NCBI RefSeq assembly: GCF_910592395.1
Contig: NC_088321.1
Coordinates: forward strand, 4,338,001-4,402,000
Direction: 5' to 3'
Length of the DNA: 64,000 nucleotides
From: Lineus longissimus
Taxonomy: Eukaryota; Nemertea; Pilidiophora; Heteronemertea; Lineidae
The notes under the pieces were generated by a model that saw nothing but the letters and a program-made list of their open reading frames with translations, was not told the DNA's origin and ran no database searches. The translations under genes and the position numbers were made by a program. This document shows positions 34,441 through 46,014 of this stretch, piece after piece; position 1 is the first letter of the stretch, and each line of letters begins with the position of its first letter.

Positions 34441-34509
34441 CGAATAAATTAAAGAAGATCACAGATATACTTATCAATTTACCAATCAATTTTATTATCC
34501 AAACGGGTT

Positions 34510-36370
34510 TTACACGTCATCATCAATAACATCATTATCCTCTTCGCCTTCCGAAAACTCAATCCCCTCAACAAACTGCTCAAGCTCATCATTTACCATC
34601 TCTACCTCTACATTGTCCCGAGATAGATGTGTCTGTCCCATTCTTTGCGGTGATTGCATCACGAAACTGCTGATTTCGATGCGCCGGATACCTGTCTAAA
34701 AGTAACAGGAACGTGGCCCCTGCTACAAATGGCACAATCAGGGCCTGCAACCACTCGATTAGCGACTGGTGTCGGGCCCAACCCTGTGGACTACCAGTTA
34801 CCTGGGAAAGCAAACAACAAGTATGAACATTTACATTACTTTTCTGAACAGTCAGACACGCACAATGTTTTGGTTGCATCCATGACAAGCCTACATCAAT
34901 TTTAGTCATAGAAGTTCTGATTTTCCTGAAAAATAAAAAAATACTACCATTAACAAGAATGTCTGACCGTCAATGACAACACTGATGATGTCAGGAACAC
35001 GTCCTGTACTACAACCACGGACTTGTATTCTATGCCAATACTCACTCGCCTGAAGCTGCCGAATGACGTCACCATCTGGTGCCAAGCCTCTGAAGTTGAC
35101 CTCGGCTCGTCCTTTTCGTCCATCTGTCATAACTACTAGAGTCACCGTGCATCCAAGTTTCGGGTTGCCTTGGGATGATCTCATGTCAACATTCTGATAC
35201 CCAGTCGCTTCCATTGTTGATCTTGGCATCATATCAAATGTTCATGATCATTTGCATGATGACATTAAAATCAGCGTCTCTGATGAGGTCGGCAAACTCT
35301 CCCCGGTAGTTGGCAACCAAAGCCTGGGCGTTGTCAGTAACCCCCTTGAATATTTGGTCTTCCTTCGATAGCTGATTTGTTTCCTGAAATGGAATTTGCA
35401 TATTACTAAAATTCACCGAATACAATCCATTCCGTACGTTAAGGCCGATCCGTGCAACAGAGGAATAAAGCTCACCTTTCCATAAAGTTGCTAAGCCAAT
35501 GTGCAGATGCATGGAAAAGGTATCGCAGGGTCTCCGTTCTTGTCTTTTGGCCTTTGTTTCGTTTGGAAGCTCTGCCAACCATTGCCGAAATTCTCTTCCA
35601 GCTTGCCCTTTAATATCCTCACCAGGAACAGGGAAACCAAGTCTTCGGCGCTCAAGGAACCAGGTGTTCAAATTGTTTTCCATTTCGGGCGAGTATGCTG
35701 AAATAAAAAAGCTAACACGTTTAACATCTTTGGAAATATTGATTGGTGATGACCACTGGTATGAACGAAATGTAAGTCCTAAGAATAAAGGTCCCTGGAA
35801 CAATAATACTGATTGTTAAAGGCATGGTCAGGGTCAGTCGCTTTGATGTATCATGCGACTTATTCTTCCGTCCATGACACAGAAGCGGACTTATTCCAGT
35901 CAGTATAGGCCAACAAAGAAGGAAATTCATTTAGCGAGGAATAGAATGCTTGAAGAAAAACTACCTTGTGGATCAGTTCCGTGTTGCCGTTGTCTCCTCC
36001 GTCTTCTATGGTCTTGAGTTGATCTATCTCTGAGGGCAAACAAGTCATCATGTGTGCTTAACCAACGTCTAAATGTCTGCGGTGCTATGCGGTGGTGTCT
36101 AGCACAGGATGTCGCAGTTTCAGCATGACGTAATCCTATAGCATGCTCCAATTGGTATGTCTCGATAAAGTCAATCTTCTGATTGAGACTGTAGCTTTGC
36201 TGGTGCCTACGTGCACCCGGTACAGCTTGGTTAGCATCATCTACATCATCATCATCAGTAGTGGTATCAGGGTCAGGGCTGTCAACATCATCTCCATACT
36301 CCATTCCATACGTTAAGATCATCAGGGTGCCTGCTAGGCCTACCCACAAACTCCATCGGATTGCGTGCAT
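34510..36370 (-). pseudogene. pogo/CENP-B-like transposase gene, multi-exon, inactivated
   Basis: The N-terminal exon (36370 to about 35965) has the helix-turn-helix SYSLNQKIDFIETYQLEHAI. A second exon (about 35697-35477) reads SPEMENNLNTWFLERRRLGF, with acceptor TTATTTCAG and donor AAAG/GTGAGC. A third (from about 35385) reads KEDQIFKGVTDNAQALVANY. The frame breaks at MIMNI near 35235, where pogo-type enzymes have the first catalytic Asp (N-x-D-x-T), and resumes as FDMMPRSTMEATGYQNVDM. A later piece has TFLLLLDRYPAHR with the second Asp, and an acidic tail ends at 34510. Loss of the first Asp and a frameshift imply no activity. Host domestication is not indicated. Confidence 0.6.
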
Positions 36371-37555
36371 CTTACCAGAAGAACGTGGTCAAAGCAAGAT
36401 GGCAGAAAACAATTGTGACATTTGACACGAAAGTTCCCTTTATTGGATTTTCCCCTCAAGAAAAACGATTCCATAATCGATTAGATAAAATAAATTCATT
36501 TAAAAGACTCTGGATCGGTCAACCATTTACATGGACTTGAAATAGACTTACGTAACTTCAATAATCATCACCCTAACTGCAGGGATTACTGGCCCTGGCC
36601 GCGACCAGGCGTTATTGAATTGACAACATTTACAAGGTTGTCTTCCTATATCCATTGATCACTATAATTGACTGTCATATTGAATGTTTGCAGCCCACCC
36701 GTAAAATACTACAGACTGCCATGTTTCTGGACTTAGTCATTTTCGAGCCATTTTCCTGGCGCTCGGTTAAGTGGGTGCTACACTGTGTGTTGCAAATAGT
36801 TATTTCATTTCCTACCATTAGGATGATACTGGAATATCAAACTGGCACATCACATCAAGACATATACAGATGAACACCGGCAAAAATACGGATGCACGAC
36901 CTTTCGGGTGTACGGATTAACACTAGGGTGTTTTCGCACCGATACGCGAAACGCCTACGTGAACGTCTACTCACTGAAAATTGTGTACCTGTGACGTATA
37001 CACATACGCGAGTGAAAGTCATTTCACGGATAACGTGCGGGCCTTCGTTAAAGCTCTATTATTCAGACGCGCGTTTTTGCTTATAAATGGCCTTTCATCG
37101 TGAATCGAATCCCGAAACTGTTACGTCAGTAGTTTATGCGCACTGTATGACGTAAACCACAGGCCTATAAAGGATGCGCGTCCTATTCGACCGTCCATTT
37201 CGCTGGATAGAGGTGAGTTCTGCACTTGTACGCCCATGGCCTATGCCCCATGGGTATTTCAAAGATGTGTCTGCCACGTTGTCTCTGTGTTGTCCGAATT
37301 TCCCCCCTTTCTTTCCTGTACACCGGCACCGTGGTGGCCCCGGGAAAATCTTCGTTTCTTGCCTATCCTTTCGGTGTTTATATTTCAAGCTCTTCAACCT
37401 AACAGGGGTGTATGGGTGCCCTGATTTATTTGCACCGCGACTCAAGCAATCTGGATATTAGGTAGACAGACTACATGCTATTAGTTTAGATACTTCATCC
37501 ACACATGAGATGCCTGCAACCTTTATTTTGCTTTGTTTTCATTTCAGGAGCAATT

Positions 37556-39287
37556 ATGAGTAAAAAATTCGTCCGTTTTTTTCCTGCGCTGGATATCGCA
37601 ATGTTGCGGGAAGCTGTGGCGGTAGATGGTGATGGAAATAGATGGGAAACAATAGCAGCAGCTCTTAACACTTGGGTGAAAGAGAAAAAGAAGACCAAAG
37701 AAGTGGGGGACCATTTCGGTATGCTCACAGCAAGATGTGTAAAAGAGCGATGTGAGCGCCTGGTAAAGATGTTTAAAAAAGAGGAGCTAGACTCCATAAA
37801 ATGGTAAGTATTTCCACTTTTTTAAAATGTTTGAACGCAAGGTTATTTTTCTGTCCATGCCTTGTCCAAAAATTAACTTAAAGATTAGACTTGGAGTTTA
37901 CGTTGCCATAGCCCAACCTTCTAAGATCAGTTTCCGCCCCAATGGAACTTCTAACCAATTGCGTTGAGGAAAGATAATCAGTATTCACAGTGGTCATCAT
38001 TCATAACGGATGGTCTAAACTTCGGGCCTATCGAGAGGAGGTTACTTGCCTGCGGTATTACAAAACCAGATCACATTTCACATTCTCCGCATAATGCGAT
38101 GACTTTATGGTTAGGCCTACAAATTATGGCGTGTCCCAAAATATGTCCGCGCATGCTATTCTCTCCTACAGTATGATGTCCATGGTATTTTGGGCCAACA
38201 TCCATTGTAAACTATCTCCTAACCAAAAAACTGTCAATTTGAAGTACTCGCCAACTTCAAACTAAAACAAGTCTACTTTCTGTCAATATTCTATGCGCAT
38301 GGAAGTGTTTTGTTGGGCCAAGTCATTAGTCCCAAAAAGCGGAGGCTCCTGACCAATCGGGTCGACTTTATTGATATGTTCAAGCTTCATTCGCCTTTTA
38401 GCTCTGGTACAGCTGAAGAGTACGATGAAAGAAAACAACTCCTGGGTGAAATGGTAACCATGGCTGATGAGCGGGAAGCGGCTAAAGCGTTACAAGCCGT
38501 AACGGATGCGCCATCAAAGGATGAAAAAGAAAAACAGTTGGAGGAAGCCGGAAAAGCGATTCGGCAAGCTGCAACAGAGGGCAAAACCAAAGGTATGTCT
38601 ACGCTTGTATTTTATGTATGTATTGAGAGAAAGCAGAATACAAAACAAGGCCGCAAAACAGTTCCACAAATCTTGTGGTGTCAAGAAGTTAGTGAACCCT
38701 AAGTACTGCCGTGGACGATGTTAGTCATGTTTTAGCAGAGCGAATCTTCCAACCTCGTTCCAAGGGTATTTCCCGCTCGACGGGGTTGATGGTCGTTTAC
38801 AATATGGCGAACTACCTGCCCATCTCGCCCCTTAAGCCCAGGGGACGAGGTGGCGAGCCTTCACGATCTTGTCAGTGTAAGAAAACTGAATGTTGAACGG
38901 GGGTAATAGCAGACTTCCAAAACGTTTACCCAACTTTTGGTCTCACCTCAAATACGGATGTCCTACCCCTCAAATAACTGGCCAAATATTAGTTACAAAT
39001 ACCAGGTTTAATCCTTATCAGGTTTAATCCTTATTTCAGGTGCGAAAAGGAGATCAACAACGTCTTTGACAGACTACCTCGCCGAAAAACTAGGCCAGGA
39101 TGCAGACATTAAAAATGAGGAAACTAAGTTAAAGAAGGAGGAATTGGAACTAAAGAAGGAGGAGCTGAAATTGCAGGCAGCCAAGTTCGAAATGGAACGA
39201 AAGGAACGGGAGCAAAGATTGGAAATGGAGAAAGAAGAAAAACAAGTATATATGCAGATGATGCGTGACTGCCTGGCGAAAAAGTGA
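37556..39287 (+). CDS. Harbinger-associated Myb/SANT-like DNA-binding protein
   Basis: There are three exons. Exon 1 (ATG 37556 to 37802, donor AATG/GTAAGT) has a SANT-like fold, FFPALDIAMLREAVAVDGDG, then WETIAAALNTWV. Exon 2 (about 38332-38591) follows acceptor AAGTCATTAG; it starts SPKKRRLLTNRVDFIDMFKL and ends before GTATGT. Exon 3 (about 39041-39287) follows acceptor TATTTCAG, encodes SLTDYLAEKLGQDADIKNEE and a long Glu/Lys coiled coil, and stops after RDCLAKK. In this superfamily the Myb-like partner binds the element ends and carries the transposase to the nucleus. No stop interrupts the three exons, but splice sites are predicted by eye. Confidence 0.75.
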
Positions 39288-39649
39288 CTCAAGAGATCTA
39301 TACAATTTCATGTACATGTAGAATGAAATGAAATTACATGCTTGCAACTAACAACGTTCATTGATTTTTTATTCTTTTTTAAGGGCTTACATGTATTTTA
39401 CATATAATATATATTTACAAATCCAATGGCTTCCAGCAGCATTCTGGTGTTAAAGTATTCTTGACAATTCACATTACAATGTACATGTAGAAGTTGAGCC
39501 GGTGTAATAGAATCAGATGCCCCCTGATATTAAATGCCCTCAACAATAGAACACGGCACCACTCAATAGGCCTCCAGAGAGGCCAAGACCCTTAATCCGA
39601 AGACGAACAATACAGGCGGGCATCAGGAAAGGGAGGGCATTTGATTCTA

Positions 39650-41207
39650 TCACACCGGTCGCAAATACTCCTCGAGTGACGGTGGATTACACTGTAAGAA
39701 CATGGATGTGGTGTTGCCATAAATACAGGTGTGGCAGTTTGTCAGGAGCACTCCAACCAAATACATGTTTGCGACCGGCTGCAAAAAGACCTTTAGGTTT
39801 TTTTTTAAATCTAAAAAAGCAAATTCTTGCACTATGTTCCCGAACCCCCACTCTACACATTCCCTAACGCTCGACATGCCTCTGTTGAATTCAACATGTT
39901 CCTCCGTCAAATTCGCTCCCTTGAACGGCTTTATCAGGCAGCGCCGAATAGGGTAGGCTGTGTCGCCATACAAGTAGTATGGATTTCCGTCCTGATCGGT
40001 AAAATCCAAGGCCTGCAACTGCGGCAAAAGCCCGCTCATTCGGAGCAAGGCACAATCATGTCTTCTTCCTTCAACTGGCCCAAACAAATTGCCAATCAGT
40101 CCATTGGGCAGCATGATCGATTGAAATTTGAGTGCATGAACTCTCTTATGGCCGTTGTAGCACACTCTCTGAAACTGTACCGGCCGACAGATGGGACGGA
40201 CGGTTCCATCCAGGAATCCCCAGCAATGACTAAGTGGAGCACCCTTGCCTCCACCGCCTCCGCATATGTCTGGATGTGCTGTGCATCAAGCCAAGGCTGG
40301 TTGAGGTTCGACAGGAGATGACCGAATGTTGTGCACAAGTGGTCAACCTGAAAATAAAACACCGGACAAGTTTTAGATATTTTTAACGCGGCTTGGGGTT
40401 GTATGGCCCATACAGTGTAAAATCCGTCGGTCATGCTAAATACATACACTAAGAATGAAAAAGGTTGACCTGGTGTTGTACGTGCTCTCGTGTCAGTCTC
40501 TTTTATATCGGCCACGAGGTGTCTTATATTATGTATATAGGAAGCATCTGTTAGACTAACAAGTTTGCAACATCAAAACATACCATGTAAGTAAAAATCA
40601 GCGATAGTGTACTTGCAGGCCTTCCGAACACCCCCTCCAGGTCACACAGACGGTTTGGATAAGCCAGCCGCCTCAGAAGAACACATGTAGCTTCAACACC
40701 CTAAAAAAGCAAATAATTGGTTAGAAGCCATTCCGACCTTTTCGATGTCCCTGTCCCTATGATAGCTTTGTTAGTGGTCATTCAGTAATGATACTCTTTA
40801 AGTGAAAACAGACTACAAAATACGGCATTGCTTCACTGATGGCTTTGCCGCTCTCATTCCTGAATGTGTGTCATGTTTAACAGCCAACTGAGTGTATGTT
40901 TGTCTAAGAACAGTGTCGGAAAATAGGCATGAAAGTACCGACTTACATTCGTTACTCCATGATTGCGGAGTACTATCTTGTCTGGAACTCTAAGAGCTTC
41001 GGCAAGTCTAAAGATCTCTTCCTTGGAAAACCGAAACATTGCCTTGTTTTCTCCGTCTGTTTGGTTTTCCAGGTCAAACAGCAGGGTTTCCGAGTTGTAG
41101 GTTGATCTCGACTTCTTGTTCTCAGCTGCTGCCAAAAGTAGCCCGTCGTCCTCAAGCACAACGGCAAGTTGCAGCACGTTTTCTATCGGCATGTTATACA
41201 CAGCCAT
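39650..41207 (-). pseudogene. PIF/Harbinger nuclease (transposase), one frameshift
   Basis: Exon 1 runs 41207-40947 (MAVYNMPIENVLQ; FSKEEIFRLAEALRVPD; donor AAT/GTAAGT). Exon 2 is 40700-40584 (EATCVLLRRLAYPNRLCDLE). Exon 3 starts at 40347 after TTTTATTTTCAG and ends at 39650. The DDE residues are visible as GFLDGTVR, LYGDTAYP and ECVEWGFGNI. Just before the first of them, near 40230-40245, the frame changes: AEAVEAR is followed one frame over by GAPLSHCWGFLDGT. One indel therefore breaks an otherwise complete enzyme; a sequencing error is also possible. It shares the element with the convergent Myb-like gene. Confidence 0.8.
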
Positions 41208-41492
41208 TTTCTTGCTACCAGTATGTCATGTATAATACATGAATGTGCAATTTCTCCTTGGGTCCGAGAATCGGACATCGTTATCAAAGAGTGCACGCCT
41301 TAATTGCGTAAGATGTTTAACATGAATGCCTATTCCCCACAAAAGAGCATACCGTTCAACTTTCACGTAAACGTACACGTACACGTACACGAGCGCGAGT
41401 GTGAAAACAAATAAACAGAACCTACGTGAACGCCTACGTGCGTGAACATAGGCGTTCACGTAGGCGTTTCGCGTGAGGTTGCGAAAACACCC

Positions 41493-42930
41493 TAATACTA
41501 AAACACGTGAAATATCGTTATAGGGCACACTTCAAACGTAGTAGGTTTCCCGTTTAAGACGACGGTATATGCGATTTGTAGAAAGTAGTTTTTCATGGTT
41601 TGTCAGTCTACTAAAGGTCTATCTTTTGCAGTACCGTAGAGTCGTTTATATTAGCCAGTATTCCTTGAACCTTACAAGTGTTTTGGGGTTCTCGAAACAT
41701 ATTACCGCCTTCAAGAGACCCTCCCTTTAATCTTGGTGATGACCCGGGTGCAGCAGCGAGGCTTCTCTACTTGAGTCAATTGCTATGTGGTAAGCGTGCT
41801 GCCATTTAACCACACCATTTTGGTTACCTTACGTCACCAAGAGACAGAATGTATTGAAAACCACTGGTTATACCTAGATGATTCATATTCTTGGAGCTAA
41901 AATGTTGAGCAAAACAGAGGCAGAGCCAAAGTTTTGGCCAACATTTCAGCTCCGCCCTTGCAATTTTTGGTGAGACAATCAACACCGACAGTGAGGTATC
42001 AATTTCTATTCTAAAATACATCAAATTCAACAACGGTTTTAGATAACAGTGGTTTTGGATGGTTTTTGAGAGCATCCACATTTCGCACCAACCCAAGCGG
42101 TACCGCTGAATTCAAAACAAGACTTCGTTTGCTCATAGTGCATTTACACTGTGCGGTTCTCAATTCGCTCTGAATCCAGGTATTTTAGAATTCGCTACTA
42201 TACTTCACAGACAATATTTTGACCTCCTCTAGTTTCTTTTCCGTCCAACCATGCCAACAGTTAATTGATGAAGACACTTGACCGAAAATCTATTATTTCA
42301 GAAACTCGTCACTGACACCCTGCAGAATGTTATAGATTACATCATTTAATATGATATTTGCATTTGAAATATCATTCGGTAGAATATTGCTAATATTGGA
42401 CTCGATCAGTTTTGAAAGTGGTAGATGACCCTCATGCGTTCACTTTCGTGCTTTACGTATAGATCTCCGTGCACCAATGTGGGTAGATCTAAGTTCAGAT
42501 TCTGGAGCTGATACATCATAGACTGGAGGCTTGATCGACAATTAGTGTTACAGTGCAGCATGCGCACATACTTATGATGCACAGTGCAAATCATGGAGGC
42601 TGTAAGTCAATGAAAACAATTCATATTTCGAACATTTGTGAGAAGTCTACAAATCTACGAATTTTCGACGTTAAAGACGTGAATTGAGTTCATTCGTGAA
42701 GAATGGTCTCACGTAGTATGTTCACTGAATCGTGTACGTTGTCCACTGTGGCACTAGTGACTGTAGTGCACATGTGGTCGAAGTGAGAAAAAACGCACAA
42801 ATACCAGTAGTTCGCATCGTGTCAACACCGTACTTACGTTAGAAAAAATTGCTGTCGTTTTAACGACAATTAGCAAATAGAAATTAAAATTTCTATTTGC
42901 TAACGGTTTGGTATAGGTTTCAACACTAGA
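41493..42930. other. Unique sequence left of kinase duplication copy B
   Basis: It contains a diverged relative of the intronic 470-bp repeat at about 42070-42200 (TAGTGCATTTACACTGTGCG, CCAGGTATTTTAGAAT) and an inverted repeat TTAGCAAATAGAAATT / AATTTCTATTTGCTAA at 42868-42902. No exon is recognised. Confidence 0.5.
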
Positions 42931-43265
42931 ATAATGGCCTCTCATTTGATAAACATGATATCATATCATTATTATACTCGAATGTAAAACGACCATCTTT
43001 TACTACTATTCCTTGTTTGAAGAAGAAATACTAGGAAAACAATGCAAAAAATTACTTTTGCTAATATTCATTTCAGCCCAATTATAGTGATGCCCAGTCA
43101 CCAACAAGGATTAAGTTAAAGGTAAAACAATGGCCAGTGACATGTTCCCATCAAGTATAATATACCCATTCTAAAGTGCATACACAGAGAACAGTGGGGA
43201 TGCAATAAAATTGCAACTAATTAGGAAAAGCAAATATATAAACGCAGTGCATTATTTTGTCTCAC

Positions 43266-43557
43266 CAGATATCTGTCTTTAAACCATATCCCATTTTCTC
43301 GTCATCCTCGCCCTTTACTGCCTCCGGTGACATGTACTGAACTGTTCCTTTACCAGCTGTTGTTGCTCCATGGGTCAGACGACTGGCTTCGAGCCTCTTC
43401 GAGATTCCGAAGTCAGCCACCGGTGACATGTACTGAACTGTTCCTTTACCAGCTGTTGTTGCTCCATGGGTCAGACGACTGGCTTCGAGCCTCTTCGAGA
43501 TTCCGAAGTCAGCCAGTTTGATGATGGGGTTGTCGAGGCTCAAAAGGACGTTGTCAG
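43266..43557 (-). CDS. Kinase copy B, activation-segment exon with duplicated segment
   Basis: The exon is 292 bp against 196 bp in copy A, with the same acceptor (TTTACTTAG) and donor (TG/GTGAGA). It encodes LLSLDNPIIKLADFGISKRL through GKGTVQYMSP, then repeats 32 residues (VADFGISKRL to MSP) before EAVKGEDDEKMGYGLKTDIW. The extra 96 bp is an exact, in-frame tandem copy of DNA at 43324-43419 and 43420-43515. The frame and both splice phases are unaffected, so the predicted kinase has two DFG motifs and two activation loops. A normal fold could not place both; the effect on activity is unknown. A collapsed or mis-joined assembly could also create it. Confidence 0.85.
43324..43515 (-). repeat. 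Exact 96-bp tandem duplication within kinase exon
   Basis: Two identical 96-bp units start at 43324 and 43420. They begin with CCGGTGACATGTACTGAACT on the plus strand. I see no mismatch between them, which means the event is recent or artefactual. Copy A has one unit at the same place. Confidence 0.95.
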
Positions 43558-44300
43558 CTAAGTAAAATGATAATTGTTATTGCGTTGCTGCAAACAGGTG
43601 TACATATAAGTGCAGAAATGATTTAGGATAGAAGACAAATATTATCAAACCCAGATCGTCAATGTTGTAAGACTGGCTATTACCCATCATGGCTGTGATT
43701 AGAATGAGATTACAGAAATATAAAATCAGCATTTTTGACGATAACACAAAAATATCGGGTTATTCAGAAAAAAAAGATAACTGCCTGTCATCTAAAGTTG
43801 TTGATGTAAAAGATGGAAGCGCAGAAAGTATCTAAGATTCCTGATATATGATTAATTAATAAACATCTAGCACGGTGACTATTGTATGCTTTACACAGCC
43901 CTAAATCAAGTAGGACGTGCCGAAAATGTCCGTATCAAAAAAACCTCGTCATGAGCCGGCATGCAATTTCAATCACTTGATCGTTTATAACCGAACCCAT
44001 ATATTATTGCTAACTTCGGATTGGTTTAAGGAATTGATACTGAACTTGAGGCATTGATTGTCTCACCAAAACCAATGCGGCTTCGTTGGTGCATAGTGCA
44101 TTCACATTGTAAAGTGCGGTTCTTTCTAAACCCAGGTGTTTTGGAATATCGTTCTGATTACGCATAAATCAAGTACACCTATAGGACGTACCGAAAAAAA
44201 ATATCGGTATCAAAAACGTCGTCATGAGCCGGTGTACGATTTCAATCGCTTGTTCACTGCACAGTTTTGACTAATGAGACGTTATAATAATAATAACTAG

Positions 44301-45378
44301 AAATATATAACGCAATTGGGGCAAATTGCGAATGTATGCCCCCGCTCTGGTGTGTTCGGTGTGTTAATATGTTCATTGCGCGCGTTATTTAGCCTATAAA
44401 TATGAAATTGTGGCTATAAGCGCACCTCGAATATAAGCGCATAAATACGATAATATCATCTCTGTGGCTGTTTATGAAATTTTGTGGAGGCTCTCAAATA
44501 ACATCCACAATAATATGGCTGTTGACTGGGCTAGGTGGGAAAATGCGAAAAACCAAGTCGGGCCTGGCAGCCATCTTGGATTTCAGATCGGGCCCAAAAT
44601 GGATAGGGAACCTCCCCTACACTAGGTAATAACACCATATAAGTTTCAGGTCTGTCACTCACTCGGTTCTCGGTTCTCGGTTCTCGGTTATTTACGGGGC
44701 GGAATACAAATCACCAAGTTTGGGACCTGGTGGCCATCTTTGATTTCGGGTCTGGCCCAAAATCGATAGGGAACCTCCCCTACCATAGACCATTACACCA
44801 CAAAAGTCTGAAGACTGTTGGACCTCTGGTTCTCCAGTTAACGAGCGGAATGCCAAAATCTAAGATGGTTGCTGGCGGCCATCTTTGATTTCGGGTCGGG
44901 CCCAAAATCGATAGGGAACCTCCCCTACCATAGATTATTACGCCACAAAAGTTTGAAGACTGTTGGACCTCCGGTTCTCCAGTTAACGAGCGGAATGCGA
45001 AAATCTAAGATGGTGGCTGGCGGCCATCTTTGATTTCGGGTGGGGCCCAAAATCAATAGGGAACCTCCCCTACCATAGACCATCACACCACAAAAGTATG
45101 AAGACTGTTAGACCTCTGGTTCTCTAGTAAACGAGCGGAATGCGAAAATCTAAGATGGCGGCTGGCGGCCATATTGGATTTTGGAACGCGCCAAAAAACA
45201 ATAGGGACCCTTTGACACACTAGGCCTATATTACACCCCCTAAAAATTTCAAGTCAGCCGAGCAAGGGGTTCTTGAGTTATAGTCTGGAATTCAGTGCGG
45301 CGGACGCGGACGCGGCGGCGGCCGGAAACCACCCAAGTACATAATGCCCCCACTTTAGCGGGGGCATAATAATACTAG
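44301..45378 (+). mobile_element. Helentron/HINE-like element with minisatellite core
   Basis: The left end has the hairpin CGCAATTGGGGCAAATTGCG. The right end has ATGCCCCCACTTTAGCGGGG closing a second hairpin, followed after about 8 bases by CTAG. That is the layout of Helitron-type 3' ends. The core has about five units of roughly 130 bp carrying GGCGGCCATCTTTGATTTCG and ATAGGGAACCTCCCCTACCA. TAATAAyACTAG is found on both sides, either as a duplication of the LINE tail or as a chance of simple sequence. It has no protein. Helentron assignment is inference. Confidence 0.55.
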
Positions 45379-45541
45379 CTTTATTCACATAAACTAATAG
45401 TTTGTAGTGATTACAGAGGAAATTTCAACACAAAAATTACAAGAAATTACAAGATGACAGACGGTATAAAGACAGCTGGGGGTAGAGGAAGGTTGACAAG
45501 AAAATGGTGAAATACGAACGATAAAGTAAAGAAAGACAGAA

Positions 45542-45949
45542 CTAGCAGTGCATGTTGCATGCAACACGGATACGTTCTGCCTCCCATACGTATTTGACAA
45601 GATTAGAGGTTTGACTTTTGCTTGAGCAATTTAAAAGACATGACAATTTATACATATTTGGATGTGCTGCATAGAAGGGTTTAATAAAGCGTTGCCGCGG
45701 TACATCGTATTTTGGACATTGTAGGAAAAAATGATATTCGTCTTCAATGATATCATTACAAAATTCACAAAAACGGGTTTCTCTGGGTACGCCTTGGTGT
45801 CTCCCAGCCTCAATCATGAGGGACTGGGTAGAAGTTCTGTATCTTGTTAACTGTTTAAAATGCTTGTAATTAGAACAATCAAGATACTCATGTAAACCAA
45901 AAACTGGAGAGACTAAATCTTTATACCATTGTAGCTTACGAGAATTAAA
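45542..45949 (-). pseudogene. LINE ORF2 C-terminus with zinc-binding motif
   Basis: The frame is open from the truncation point: LQWYKDLVSPVFGLHEYLDC, then MIEAGRHQG, CEFCNDIIEDEYHFFLQCPK, and a stop after ACNMHC. C-x2-C...H-x4-C is the zf-RVT-like motif that follows the reverse transcriptase in several non-LTR retrotransposons. The reverse transcriptase itself was lost by 5' truncation. Confidence 0.75.
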
Positions 45950-46014
45950 TTATAGGTGACATACTACGCGTTTATAACCAACCTCATATTATTGCTAACT
46001 TCGGAGTGCTTTAA

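Larger units (their letters stand above)
36926..41492. mobile_element. PIF/Harbinger transposon, 4.57 kb, with both genes
   Basis: The TIRs are about 41 bp: GGGTGTTTTCGCACCGATAC, then GCGAAACGCCTACGTGAACG, and the matching reverse complement at the right end. TA is present outside both ends (36924-36925 and 41493-41494). A third matching base was not found, so the usual 3-bp Harbinger duplication is only partly supported. ACGCCTACGTGAACG and related subterminal repeats lie inside both ends. A Myb/SANT-like gene runs right and a transposase gene runs left, converging near 39.3-39.65 kb as is typical for the superfamily. Confidence 0.85.
44287..45949 (-). mobile_element. 5'-truncated LINE insertion with TTATA target duplication
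   Basis: Copy A has GACGTTATAGGTGAC uninterrupted at 14190-14204. Here TTATA is duplicated at 44282-44286 and 45950-45954. Reading on the minus strand, the insert begins in mid-ORF at 45949, has a stop at 45542, a short 3' UTR and a (TAT/ATT)-rich tail at 44287-44300 and 45366-45378. The tail is interrupted by a second element (44301-45378). The 5' truncation is typical of target-primed LINE insertion. Confidence 0.75.

Noticed and set aside
41226-41528. Val/Tyr-rich ORF near the right end of the Harbinger element
   Set aside because: It translates the ACGTGAACGTACACGTA subterminal repeats and TIR.
43327-43521. Plus-strand 64-codon ORF with an internal repeat
   Set aside because: It is the antisense shadow of the duplicated kinase exon.
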